In this document: in pieces, positions 51,756 to 60,872 of the stretch
Numbering within the stretch: position 1 is the first letter of the stretch
Layout of the letters: each line of letters opens with the position of its first letter
Assembly (NCBI RefSeq): GCF_018613715.1
Contig: NZ_JAGGPT010000010.1
Span: 434,001 to 498,000, forward strand
Reading direction: 5' to 3'
Length of the DNA stretch: 64,000 bases
Source: Chryseobacterium sp. ISL-6
Lineage (GTDB): Bacteria; Bacteroidota; Bacteroidia; Flavobacteriales; Weeksellaceae
Program-made: the position numbers and the translations under genes
Notes under the pieces: generated by a model
The model's database searches: none
Told to the model about the DNA's origin: nothing
The model's input: the letters and a program-made list of their open reading frames with translations, nothing else

Positions 51756-53510
51756 TTAGTTGATCTTTATTTGATAAGGCATTTCCATTTTTACCTCAGA
51801 TCTTAATTTCTCATCGGTGATCTGTTGTAAGATTTCGTAATTAGCCTTTCCTATTTTACTTTTAATAACTCTGGCAGAAATATCATCTTCATTTAAATCC
51901 TTGAAGATTTGTTCAAATGGAGACATTTTCTTTGGATATGAAGCTACATTATAAGATTTCAATCCTGCTTTTTGTGCTGCAAATTTCACGGCATCATTTA
52001 ATGTTCCAAGTTCATCTACCAAACCAATTTGTTTAGCTCGTGTACCACTCCATACTCTACCTCCACCTACACTATCAATCTGTTCAAAAGTCTGTTTTCT
52101 ATTTTGTGTAATAAAATGTACGAATCTCTTATACGTTCCTTCAACACTTCTTGTGATCATACTCACGCCGTAAGGTGTTACCCCATTTAACCCCGAATAA
52201 TATTGGGAGTTGGCATTCGTAGCAACAATATCTGAACGGATTCCATTTTTATTGGCAATATCTTTATAATAAGGTATTACACCAAAAACACCTATGGATC
52301 CAGTTAATGTATTAGGTTCTGAATAAATTTTATCTGCAGCCATAGCAATATAATAACCACCTGATGCAGCATAATCACCAAAAGAAACAATAAGAGGTTT
52401 TTTCTTTTTTAATTGCTGAAGTTCAAACAAAATCTCATCTGAAGCATTAGCGCTTCCTCCGGGAGAATTAATTCTGAATACAACAGCTTTTACTTTATCA
52501 TTTTCCTGAAGATCTCTGATATACTTAATATATTTCTCAGAATAAATTTCATTATACCCATCCCCATTATTAATGGATCCTGATGCATACAATACAGCAA
52601 TCTTATCACCTGATTTATCTTCATCAGAATAAGAATTGATATACTTACCAAGTGAAATTTTATTCAGTTTATCCTTTTCTGTCAGGCTTAATTTAGATTT
52701 AATAAGCTCATCATATTCTGTTTTCTGAATCAACTTATCTGCAAGTCTATATTTTAAACTTTGTTCAGGAATCATCCCATACAAACTGTCCACAATAGTT
52801 CTGAACTGTGTAGAATCAATTTTTCTGGAAGTTGCAATTTTTGTTGATGTGTTCTTCCAGATATCATTTAAAAGAGTACTCAGCTGCTCCTTATTTTCAG
52901 GCGAAATATCATTTCGTAAAAAAGGTTCTACTGCTGATTTAAACTTACCATGACGAATTACCTCAATTCCAATTCCATATTTATCAGCAAAATCTTTGAA
53001 GAAAGTAACCTCTGTAGCTAATCCCTTCAACTCTATCATTCCAGATGGATTAAGGAAATATTTGTCAGCAACAGACCCCAGATAATAAGAAATTTGTGAA
53101 GCTGCATTTCCGTATGCATATACAAACTTTCCACTTTTCTTAAAATCCTGAATTGCATTTCTTAAATCATCAATCTGAGTGATACCTGCATTAAGATCAT
53201 CAGCTTCAATGCTTATTCCTTTAATATTATCATCCGTTTTAGCTTTTTCAATTGCTTCTAACGCCTCATATATTAAAATGCTTTTGTTCTGATTGCTGAT
53301 ATTAAATATTCCGGTTTGCTCTTCTGTAGGACTATCAATTATAATGGTCTTTAAATTTATAGTTAAAACAGAGTTCTTTTTTACCACTACCGATTTGTCA
53401 CTACTCATAGAACTAAACACCAGCATTATGATAAAAAAGAAGAAAAATACAGCACATAGTATGACAATAGCCACTATATTTGCTAAAACATTTTTAAAAA
53501 AACTTTTCAT
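51756..53510 (-). CDS. sppA: signal peptide peptidase SppA (long, 67K type)
   Basis: This 584-residue inner-membrane serine protease degrades cleaved signal peptides. One membrane helix at residues 9-31 precedes two tandem S49 domains. The catalytic Lys is in the first domain (VIRHGKFKSAVEPFLRND), the nucleophile Ser in the second (GDYAASGGYYIAMAAD), and INSPGGSANASDEI is also present. The divergent folK gene starts only 19 bp away, so its promoter must lie in the neighbour's reading frame. Confidence 0.94.
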   Translation of the reverse strand: MKSFFKNVLANIVAIVILCAVFFFFFIIMLVFSSMSSDKSVVVKKNSVLTINLKTIIIDSPTEEQTGIFNISNQNKSILIYEALEAIEKAKTDDNIKGISIEADDLNAGITQIDDLRNAIQDFKKSGKFVYAYGNAASQISYYLGSVADKYFLNPSGMIELKGLATEVTFFKDFADKYGIGIEVIRHGKFKSAVEPFLRNDISPENKEQLSTLLNDIWKNTSTKIATSRKIDSTQFRTIVDSLYGMIPEQSLKYRLADKLIQKTEYDELIKSKLSLTEKDKLNKISLGKYINSYSDEDKSGDKIAVLYASGSINNGDGYNEIYSEKYIKYIRDLQENDKVKAVVFRINSPGGSANASDEILFELQQLKKKKPLIVSFGDYAASGGYYIAMAADKIYSEPNTLTGSIGVFGVIPYYKDIANKNGIRSDIVATNANSQYYSGLNGVTPYGVSMITRSVEGTYKRFVHFITQNRKQTFEQIDSVGGGRVWSGTRAKQIGLVDELGTLNDAVKFAAQKAGLKSYNVASYPKKMSPFEQIFKDLNEDDISARVIKSKIGKANYEILQQITDEKLRSEVKMEMPYQIKIN

Positions 53511-53529
53511 ATATCAATCATTTTTTAAT

Positions 53530-53946
53530 ATGTCGCAACATAAGGTCGTTTTGTTACTAGGGAGTAACCTTGGGGATGGAAAAAAAAATATAGAACAGGC
53601 TCTTGAAATGTTAAAATCGGGTGGAATTGAAATGTTAAATATTAGCGTTTTTTTAACATCTGAGCCCGTAGAGTTTGTTAGTTCTAATATTTTTTGTAAT
53701 ATTGCAACAATAATATGCACACATCTTTCGCCTATTCAACTACTTGATTTTGTTAAAAGTATTGAATTTGAAATGGGAAGAGTTAACGATTCAAAAGCAT
53801 TAGGAGGTTACAATGACCGTATTATTGACATTGATATCGTTAAGTATGATGAGTTAAAATTTATATCAGAAAGATTGGAAATCCCACATTTAAAACATCT
53901 TTTTGAAAGGGATTTTTCCAGAATATTATTAAAAGATTTTATTTAA
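53530..53946 (+). CDS. folK: HPPK-type 2-amino-4-hydroxy-6-hydroxymethyldihydropteridine diphosphokinase
   Basis: This encodes 138 residues. The ATG at 53530 begins MSQHKVVLLLGSNLGDGKKN, the family opening. ATP- and pterin-binding motifs follow in the form EFEMGRVNDSKALGGYNDRIIDIDIV, a slightly diverged RxxRxxDlDil. It acts in folate synthesis. It is shorter than many HPPKs by about 20 residues. The frame upstream runs antisense into sppA and is not part of the gene. Two OmpA-type genes follow at 53968. Confidence 0.85.
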   Translation: MSQHKVVLLLGSNLGDGKKNIEQALEMLKSGGIEMLNISVFLTSEPVEFVSSNIFCNIATIICTHLSPIQLLDFVKSIEFEMGRVNDSKALGGYNDRIIDIDIVKYDELKFISERLEIPHLKHLFERDFSRILLKDFI

Positions 53947-53967
53947 ATAAAACATAAAACATATTGT

Positions 53968-55080
53968 ATGAAATTAGGTTTATTATTATTGGCCGCGCTG
54001 CCTATTGCTACTTATGCTCAGGACAGTACTACAGTAAATTCGTCGGACAAATACCCTAATACATTCTCTTCGGGTTCCGCTAATGTTCAGCCTTTTGACA
54101 ATAAGGCAAGAAGATTTAACGATTGGTCTATTTCAATCGGTGGTGGTGCTGCATTTATGTCACATGCTGATCTTACTTCATTTTATGATGGAAAGATCAA
54201 TTGGGGATATAATGCATATATCAGTTTGGATAAACAGATCTCTCACGTTTTCGGTGTTAGTTTAATTTACCAAAGAGGAGAAACTAATCAAAAAGCTAAA
54301 TTAGATGGTGCTGCAGGTGCAGCCGCTGGTGTAGGTGTAGCCAACACAAGATACGACCAGGTAGCTTTATTAGGTGATGTAAATTTTTCGAATCTATTAA
54401 GAAGAGTTGATAATCACTCTCCATACAGATGGGCATTCCATGGGTATGGAGGAATTGGTGTTATGGGATATAATACATCCTTACACGACAACAATGAGTT
54501 CAGATGGAGTAATGCTCCTAGAAGAGTTCCTTTATTTATCAAACAGGATTTCGATATTAATTCTATTTTCTACCAATTTGGATTTGGTTTAAAGTATAAT
54601 GTTTCGAAACTTATTGATATTGAAGCAAGAACAATGTATATCTTAAGCGGTGATGATGAATTTGATGGTGGTGGTAATGCAGGTCCTGCTGATTACGATC
54701 CTGCTTCTACAGTGTCTAAGTATAATATGATCAACAAATCAAGATCTGATAATATGTGGACTGTAAACTTAGGGGTATCTTTCAAATTAGGAAAGCATAT
54801 GTCTCATTTAGCATGGCATGATCCTTTACAAGAGGCTTATTATAGAACAGGTGAACTTGAAAAAGCTACAACTGATCTTGTAGTTTGTGAAAAAGGAGAC
54901 AACGATAACGACGGAGTTTGTGATGATTGGGACAGAGAACTTAATACTCCTGCTGGTGCAAGAGTAGATGGAGCTGGTGTTGCATTAGACATGGACCTTG
55001 ATGGAGTTATTGACTTGTATGACAAATGTGTTACAGTTCCGGGACCAGCTGAAAATAACGGTTGCCCAACAGGAAAGTAA
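53968..55080 (+). CDS. OmpA-type beta-barrel protein without peptidoglycan-binding domain
   Basis: This 370-residue protein has a signal peptide ending PIATYAQ and a YPNTFSSGSANVQPF segment. A beta-barrel-like region spans about 45-285. Three calcium-binding thrombospondin type 3-like repeats follow (DNDNDGVCDDWDREL, ALDMDLDGVIDLYDKC). It stops at CPTGK where its tandem neighbour carries on into an OmpA C-terminal domain. It starts 21 bp after folK. It is likely an outer membrane protein not tethered to the wall. Confidence 0.85.
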   Translation: MKLGLLLLAALPIATYAQDSTTVNSSDKYPNTFSSGSANVQPFDNKARRFNDWSISIGGGAAFMSHADLTSFYDGKINWGYNAYISLDKQISHVFGVSLIYQRGETNQKAKLDGAAGAAAGVGVANTRYDQVALLGDVNFSNLLRRVDNHSPYRWAFHGYGGIGVMGYNTSLHDNNEFRWSNAPRRVPLFIKQDFDINSIFYQFGFGLKYNVSKLIDIEARTMYILSGDDEFDGGGNAGPADYDPASTVSKYNMINKSRSDNMWTVNLGVSFKLGKHMSHLAWHDPLQEAYYRTGELEKATTDLVVCEKGDNDNDGVCDDWDRELNTPAGARVDGAGVALDMDLDGVIDLYDKCVTVPGPAENNGCPTGK

Positions 55081-55130
55081 TCATTCTGAAAAAAATAAAT
55101 CATTTAATTAACTAAATAAAAAAATACACT

Positions 55131-56582
55131 ATGAAATTAAGTTTAGCAATTGTAGCATTAGCACTGGCTGTACCAACAGCTTCTTTTGCACAAGACTCTA
55201 CGGCAGTTTCAAATGGAGAATATCCTAATACATTTTCTTCCGGTTCTGCTAATGTTTCGCCTTTTACGCAAAAATCTAAAAGATTTAATGATTGGGCAAT
55301 TTCGTTTGGTGCCGGTGTACCATTGATGCAATCAGCGGATTTAACATCTATCAAAAATGGTAATGGTAAAAATCTTTTTGGATATTCTGCATATGTGAGT
55401 ATTGATAAAGCAATTACCCATGCTTTTGGTATTAACTTACAATATGACAGAGGGGAAACCAGACAGGGATTCTTCAACTCAAAAAACTCTGCTCCTACAG
55501 ATTTAGCTGTAAGAGACAGACTTGGAGCGAGAACTCAATATGATGCGATCTCTATCTTAGGAGATGTTAACTTCTCTAATTTATTAAGAAGAGTAGATAA
55601 TCATTCAACTTATAGATGGGCACTTCACGGTTATGCAGGTATTGGTACTTTAGCCTACAGAGCATATCTAAAAGATGCTTCGAATAATCAAAGATTAATG
55701 ACTGAAATCAAACCTTTCAAATTTAATTCTTTATTCGGTCAGGCAGGTGCAGGTCTTAAATTCAAAGTGAATAGACGTCTTGATATCGAAGGTAGAGTAA
55801 TGTATGTGGTTACCGGTGATGATACATTCGACGGTGGTGGTGCACAATACAGTGCAATTAACCAACGTGAGGAAAACACATCTGATAACTTCTTCAATGC
55901 TACTTTAGGGGTTTCTTTAAAATTAGGAAAACACGAATCTCACTTAATGTGGCATGACCCATTGCAGGAGATCTATTATAAACTGGATGTTTTAGCTAAC
56001 AAAAACCAAGATATCGAAGTTTGTAAAAAAGGAGATGCTGATAACGATGGAGTTTGTGACGATTGGGACAGACAACTTGATACTCCTGCTGGTGCAAGAG
56101 TTGACGGTGCAGGTGTTGCCCTTGACACTGACTTGGACGGTGTAATTGATCTTTACGACAAATGTGTTACTGTTCCTGGACCTGTTGAAAACAATGGTTG
56201 TCCTACAGCAACGACAGGGCCTGTAAAAGAAGAAGAAAGAACTTTAGAAGGAATTGAATTTGATTTAAATTCTGATAGAATTTTACCTTCAAATACTCCT
56301 ATCCTTAACAATGCAGTTACTTATATCAATTCTTCAACTGGTTCTTACAGCGTAGTTGGAGCAACAGATACAAGAGGAACTGATGCTTATAACCAAAAAT
56401 TATCTGAAAGAAGAGCTAATAACGTTAAGAATTACTTAATCAAAAATGGTGTTCAGACAGGTAAATTAAACGCTATAGGTAAAGGAGAGAAAGATCTTAA
56501 ATATCCTGAATGTGAACCTGCTACTAAATGTCCTGAATGGAAAAACAGAGCAAACAGAAGAGTTTACTTTGAGGCTAAATAA
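55131..56582 (+). CDS. OmpA family outer membrane protein
   Basis: This 483-residue protein has a signal peptide ending TASFAQ. It is a close tandem paralogue of the preceding protein: the same YPNTFSSGSANV segment, an eight-stranded-type barrel region, and the same Asp-rich repeats. It then adds an OmpA-like domain from about 365 (LEGIEFDLNSDRILPSNTP, YSVVGATDTRGTDAYNQKLSERRANNVKNYL split over the domain) with the Asp and Arg that bind diaminopimelate. It should anchor the outer membrane to peptidoglycan. A strong terminator follows. Confidence 0.95.
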   Translation: MKLSLAIVALALAVPTASFAQDSTAVSNGEYPNTFSSGSANVSPFTQKSKRFNDWAISFGAGVPLMQSADLTSIKNGNGKNLFGYSAYVSIDKAITHAFGINLQYDRGETRQGFFNSKNSAPTDLAVRDRLGARTQYDAISILGDVNFSNLLRRVDNHSTYRWALHGYAGIGTLAYRAYLKDASNNQRLMTEIKPFKFNSLFGQAGAGLKFKVNRRLDIEGRVMYVVTGDDTFDGGGAQYSAINQREENTSDNFFNATLGVSLKLGKHESHLMWHDPLQEIYYKLDVLANKNQDIEVCKKGDADNDGVCDDWDRQLDTPAGARVDGAGVALDTDLDGVIDLYDKCVTVPGPVENNGCPTATTGPVKEEERTLEGIEFDLNSDRILPSNTPILNNAVTYINSSTGSYSVVGATDTRGTDAYNQKLSERRANNVKNYLIKNGVQTGKLNAIGKGEKDLKYPECEPATKCPEWKNRANRRVYFEAK

Positions 56583-56604
56583 TAAACTATTTATTCAATT
56601 ATAT

Positions 56605-56632
56605 AAAAGTCACGCTTCGCGTGACTTTTTTT
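56605..56632 (+). terminator. terminator of the folK-OmpA operon
   Basis: AAAAGTCACGC pairs with GCGTGACTTTT around a 3-nt loop, followed by more T. It lies 22 nt past the stop at 56582. Confidence 0.88.
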
Positions 56633-56660
56633 GTTATAATACTTTCCTTATTTTTATACC

Positions 56661-58562
56661 ATGATTTCTTCCAACGATTTTGACCAGTTAAAATATAAAA
56701 CCCTGAAATACTTTTGGGGTTATGATAGTTTCAGAGATTCTCAGGAAGAAATTATTAATTCCATTATCAACGAAAAGGACACATTGGTACTGCTTCCTAC
56801 AGGAGCAGGAAAATCACTGTGCTATCAGCTTCCCGCTTTATTCAGAGAAGGAGTATGCCTGGTGATTTCGCCATTGCTCGCATTAATGAAAGATCAGGTC
56901 AATCAACTTAAGTTTAGAGGAATCGAAGCAGAATATCTTTCATCGGAGCTCGATGATTATGATGCTGAAGTCATTTTTAACCGGTGCAAAGACAGTTTGA
57001 CCAAATTACTTTATATATCTCCTGAAAGATTAACTAACCGCCAGTTCCTCCAAAATATGGAAGAGATACAGCTGTCCTTTATTGCCGTGGATGAAGCACA
57101 TTGTATTTCCGAATGGGGTCAGGATTTTCGTCCATCCTATCAAAACATAAAAGAATTTAGAAAAAATAATCCAGACATTCCGTGCTTAGCTCTAACCGCT
57201 ACGGCTACTCCAAAAGTTCTGGAAGAAATAAAAACTAAACTTGAACTCAAAAATCCTGTAGTTTTTCAAAAGAGTTTTAAGAGAGAGAATATCAGAATCT
57301 TCACCGAAGAGGTTTCCGATAAATATCAGCGTGTCTTTGATATTTTGAAATACAATAATAGCTCGGGAATTATATATGTCCGTACAAGAAAAGAAGCGGA
57401 ATTACTAACTGAATTTTTACATAAAAATCAACTGAAAAATGTTGATTACTTTCATGCTGGATTAACTACGAAGGAAAAAAATGCAAAACAGAATCTATGG
57501 AATACCAGTAATAATTATGTTCTGATTTCAACCAATGCTTTTGGTATGGGTATAGATAAAGATAATGTACGTTTTGTTGTCCACTACTCTCCCTCGCCAT
57601 CACTGGAAAATTATTATCAGGAAATAGGTAGAGCCGGAAGAGATGGACAGGATAGTTTTGCTTTTTTACTCTGGAACAAGCAGGAGATCGCCAATTTTGA
57701 ACAGATCTTAAAAAATCAGATTCCTAATAAATCAGAGTTCCTCAGGATCATCACGTATGTCTACTCTATTTTCCAGGTTGCAGAATATGAGCTTCCTGAA
57801 AAAGTGTTTCAATTAAATATCAACGGAATTCAAAATTTCACCAAATTATCGATAGCAAAGATCAAAAATGTTCTGAACTTTCTGCATAACCAGGAAATCA
57901 TCTATTTTAATGATAATAAAAGCCTCTCTTCTTTGGAACTCCTTATGCAGGCAGATGAAATAGAGCAACTTCCCAAAAAAGATGCTTATTTTATTGAGCT
58001 AATGCTTCGTACTGTTTCTGGAATCACAACACATAAGGTAATGTTCAGTGAGCAAAACGTAAGCAATAAGATTGGAGTAGGAATTCCATTAATAAAAGAA
58101 CGCCTTAAAGAACTTCAACAGAAGAACTATCTTGAATATGTAGACGGAGCTTTATCAAGCATTAAATTTCTAAAACCAAGAGATGAAAGAACTATTAATG
58201 GTGCATATTGGAAGTTATTTGAACATATTCAAAGAAATAAAATCCAGAAATGGGAGGAGATGAAATTCTATGTCGAAAATAATGACTATTGTAAAATGAA
58301 GCTTATTTTGTCTTATTTTGGGGAAAAGAATTCTAAGACATGTGGACAGTGTTCTGTTTGTGAAAAAAATAAACAAACCATTTTCGGAAAGAATATTTCT
58401 ACTCACCTTATTTCATTACTAGCTAAAAAACCATCAACTATAGAAGAGCTTTCCATCCAACTAAGTTATCATTCAAAAGAGAATATTTTAGAGAACCTCA
58501 TCTATCTTTTAGATTTGGGAAAAGTAAAAATGTTGAACTTTAGAACCTATTCGCTCGCATAA
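56661..58562 (+). CDS. recQ: RecQ-type ATP-dependent DNA helicase
   Basis: This 633-residue 3'-5' helicase has the RecQ motifs: Walker A LPTGAGKSLCYQLP (about 45-58), DEAH box VDEAHCISEWGQDFRPSY, motif III ALTATATP, and QEIGRAGRDGQ. The zinc-binding module ends with CGQCSVC (with the upstream Cys in YCKMKLI). A winged-helix-like C-terminal region follows. I see no HRDC domain at the C-terminus, as in shorter RecQ proteins. It is about the normal length for a second RecQ paralogue; only one is visible here. Confidence 0.93.
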   Translation: MISSNDFDQLKYKTLKYFWGYDSFRDSQEEIINSIINEKDTLVLLPTGAGKSLCYQLPALFREGVCLVISPLLALMKDQVNQLKFRGIEAEYLSSELDDYDAEVIFNRCKDSLTKLLYISPERLTNRQFLQNMEEIQLSFIAVDEAHCISEWGQDFRPSYQNIKEFRKNNPDIPCLALTATATPKVLEEIKTKLELKNPVVFQKSFKRENIRIFTEEVSDKYQRVFDILKYNNSSGIIYVRTRKEAELLTEFLHKNQLKNVDYFHAGLTTKEKNAKQNLWNTSNNYVLISTNAFGMGIDKDNVRFVVHYSPSPSLENYYQEIGRAGRDGQDSFAFLLWNKQEIANFEQILKNQIPNKSEFLRIITYVYSIFQVAEYELPEKVFQLNINGIQNFTKLSIAKIKNVLNFLHNQEIIYFNDNKSLSSLELLMQADEIEQLPKKDAYFIELMLRTVSGITTHKVMFSEQNVSNKIGVGIPLIKERLKELQQKNYLEYVDGALSSIKFLKPRDERTINGAYWKLFEHIQRNKIQKWEEMKFYVENNDYCKMKLILSYFGEKNSKTCGQCSVCEKNKQTIFGKNISTHLISLLAKKPSTIEELSIQLSYHSKENILENLIYLLDLGKVKMLNFRTYSLA

Positions 58563-58680
58563 ATTTCGTAAAAAGCGCAAATAAGATATACTAATAATTT
58601 AATTTCCAATCCTCAATAGAATCTAAACCTCCATTTCGAATTTTTAAATCATTAAATTTTTCAATTACTAAAAGACCCCT

Positions 58681-58688
58681 TATCTTTG
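58681..58688 (+). promoter_or_regulatory. -7 promoter box of fmt, leaderless spacing
   Basis: TATCTTTG ends 4 nt (TCAT) before the ATG at 58693. At -33, with 20-bp spacing, TTTT is present, 3 of 4 bases matching TTTG. The rest of the 130-bp gap after recQ holds nothing else I can name. Confidence 0.6.
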
Positions 58689-58692
58689 TCAT

Positions 58693-59640
58693 ATGAAATC
58701 ATTGAAAGTCGTTTTTTTAGGCACTCCAGAGTTTGCAAAAAATGCATTAGAAGCCATTCATCAATCACATCATAAAGTCGTAGGCGTTGTAACCGTGGCT
58801 GACAAAGCAAGCGGACGTGGCCAGAAGATTCATCAGTCACCTGTAAAAATATTTGCAGAGGAAAATAATTTAACTGTTTTTCAACCTGAAAAATTAAGGA
58901 ATCCCGAATTTTTAAAGGAAATAAAAGACCTTGATGCTGATGTTTTTGTGGTGGTTGCCTTTAGGATGATGCCCAAAGTTCTTTTTGAAATGCCTAAAAT
59001 CGGAACTTTCAATCTTCATGCATCTCTCCTTCCTGATTATAGAGGAGCTGCACCTATTAATTACGCAGTGATCAATGGTGAAGAAAAAACAGGAGTAACC
59101 ACATTCTTTATTAATGAGAAAATAGATGAAGGAAATATTTTGCTTCAGAGAGAATTAGAAATACTTCAAGATGAAAGTGCGGGAAGTCTTCATGACCGAC
59201 TAATGATAGTAGGTTCAGAACTCGTTGTTACTACACTGAATGGACTTGCTGAAAACTCTATTGAGGAAAGACCACAGCCTCACGTTGAGCATCCAAAAAA
59301 TGCTTTTAAAATTTTTAAAGAAGATACCAAAATCAATTGGAATACACCTTCAAAAACTGTCCATCAGTTTATCCTGGGAATGTCTCCTTATCCAGCTGCT
59401 TTTACAGTCTTAAAAATTGGTGAGGAGGATAAAGGATTGAAAATATTTGGGGGTAAGTTCGAAGTTTCAGGTCATGATAAGATGCCAGGAACATTAGAAA
59501 TTTCTAAAAATACTTTTAAAATTTATACCCAAGATGGAATCTATGAACCTTTAGAGCTTCAGTTAGAGGGTAAGAAAAGAATGACTATTAAAGATTTCCT
59601 GAATGGTTTCAGAAATTTTGACGAAATAAAAATGGCTTGA
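58693..59640 (+). CDS. fmt: methionyl-tRNA formyltransferase
   Basis: This 315-residue enzyme formylates initiator Met-tRNA. The catalytic Asn-His-Asp set is seen in FNLHASLLPDYRGAAPINYAV, and EKIDEGNIL holds the Asp; VFLGTPEFA opens the fold. The C-terminal tRNA-binding domain (KMPGTLEISKNTF) is present. Its stop codon is part of a 12-bp stem. Confidence 0.95.
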   Translation: MKSLKVVFLGTPEFAKNALEAIHQSHHKVVGVVTVADKASGRGQKIHQSPVKIFAEENNLTVFQPEKLRNPEFLKEIKDLDADVFVVVAFRMMPKVLFEMPKIGTFNLHASLLPDYRGAAPINYAVINGEEKTGVTTFFINEKIDEGNILLQRELEILQDESAGSLHDRLMIVGSELVVTTLNGLAENSIEERPQPHVEHPKNAFKIFKEDTKINWNTPSKTVHQFILGMSPYPAAFTVLKIGEEDKGLKIFGGKFEVSGHDKMPGTLEISKNTFKIYTQDGIYEPLELQLEGKKRMTIKDFLNGFRNFDEIKMA

Positions 59641-59656
59641 TTACTCAAGCCATTTT
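59629..59656. terminator. hairpin spanning the fmt stop codon
   Basis: AAAATGGCTTGA (including the last fmt codons and the TGA stop) pairs perfectly with TCAAGCCATTTT around TTAC. It serves as terminator for fmt and the convergent ribBA gene. Confidence 0.85.
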
Positions 59657-59683
59657 CTATATTATTAAAGTAGATTAAATATT

Positions 59684-60805
59684 CTACAATTGAACCATTT
59701 CTGTAACTTCTACATCGTATCCTCCAACCTGAGGTTTTATATCTGGATTCTGAGTTAATACTTTGAATTTATTGATTCCTAGGTTTTTCAAAATCTGCGT
59801 TCCAATACCATAGTCCCTATAATTATAGGCTAATGTTGGATGTTGTTGCTGACCATCCTGATAATCCAGAAACTGTTGTAATTTCTTTAACGTATTTTCA
59901 GAATTGGAGACGTTATTTATAAAAATAATAACTCCTTTTCCTTCTTCATTGATCATTTTGGTTACTTTTTCCAGTAAAGGAGTTTCCCCATTATTCAATC
60001 TCGTTAATACATCAAAATAAGAATCAGAAGACTGAACTCTTACCAATACAGGTTCATCTACTGTCCAAGCTCCTTTTGTCAATACAAAATGAATCTGCTC
60101 GTTAGATGTTTCTCTGAAAGCGAAAAAATCAAATTCCCCGTAATGAGTTTTTACCTTTCTCTCTTCAATTCTGTCAACAAGATTTCCTTTTTTAAGCTGA
60201 TAATGAATTAGATCTTCAATAGAAACAATTTTCATATCATGCTTTTGAGCGAATGCATACAAATCAGGAAGACGAGACATGGTACCGTCTTCATTCATAA
60301 TTTCACAAATAACTCCACCCTCTTTTAATCCTGCTAAATGAGTAAGATCAATTGCAGCTTCTGTATGTCCGGCTCTTTTTAATACCCCTCCTTTCTTTGC
60401 ACGAAGCGGAAAAATGTGCCCTGGTCTCATGAAATCAGTTGGCTTGGAATTTTCATCCATCAAAGCCAGGATTGTCTTCGCTCTGTCTCCAGCAGAAATC
60501 CCGGTAGAAGTACCATTTCCTAAAAGGTCAACAGATACTGTAAAAGCTGTTTCTTTTGGATCACTGCTTCTGCTTACCATAATATCTAAGCCAAGCTCAT
60601 CACATCTTTTTTCAGGAAGCGGCATACAGATAAGACCTCTACCATGAACCGCCATAAAATTGATCAATTCAGGAGTCGTAAGTTCGGCAGCACATAGAAA
60701 ATCACCTTCATTTTCTCTGTTCTCATCATCTACTACTATGATTATCTTACCATTTTTAAGGTCATCAATAGCCTCAGGAATAGTATTTAATTTAATATCA
60801 GACAT
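59684..60805 (-). CDS. ribBA: 3,4-dihydroxy-2-butanone 4-phosphate synthase with degenerate GTP cyclohydrolase II domain
   Basis: This encodes 373 residues. The start at 60805 (MSDIKLNTIPEAIDDL) is chosen over an upstream ATG. The N-terminal 200 residues are a full RibB domain with RENEGDFLCAAEL, RGLICMPL and GHTEAAIDL, acting in riboflavin synthesis. The C-terminal part is homologous to GTP cyclohydrolase II (TLAYNYRDYGIGTQILKNLGI). It lacks the HSECLTGD, RCDCG and RQEGRG motifs, so the zinc Cys residues are absent. Only the DHBP synthase activity is likely to work. A TATCTTTG box lies about 20 nt upstream. Confidence 0.92.
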   Translation of the reverse strand: MSDIKLNTIPEAIDDLKNGKIIIVVDDENRENEGDFLCAAELTTPELINFMAVHGRGLICMPLPEKRCDELGLDIMVSRSSDPKETAFTVSVDLLGNGTSTGISAGDRAKTILALMDENSKPTDFMRPGHIFPLRAKKGGVLKRAGHTEAAIDLTHLAGLKEGGVICEIMNEDGTMSRLPDLYAFAQKHDMKIVSIEDLIHYQLKKGNLVDRIEERKVKTHYGEFDFFAFRETSNEQIHFVLTKGAWTVDEPVLVRVQSSDSYFDVLTRLNNGETPLLEKVTKMINEEGKGVIIFINNVSNSENTLKKLQQFLDYQDGQQQHPTLAYNYRDYGIGTQILKNLGINKFKVLTQNPDIKPQVGGYDVEVTEMVQL

Positions 60806-60872
60806 TTTTACTTTAAATTTGTGCAAAGATACTTATAAAAATAAGCATCTCCCAATTAATATAAATGGTTTG

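Noticed and set aside
53293..53529. N-terminal extension of folK
   Set aside because: It is antisense to sppA and has no homology to HPPK; the family motif begins right at the internal ATG at 53530.
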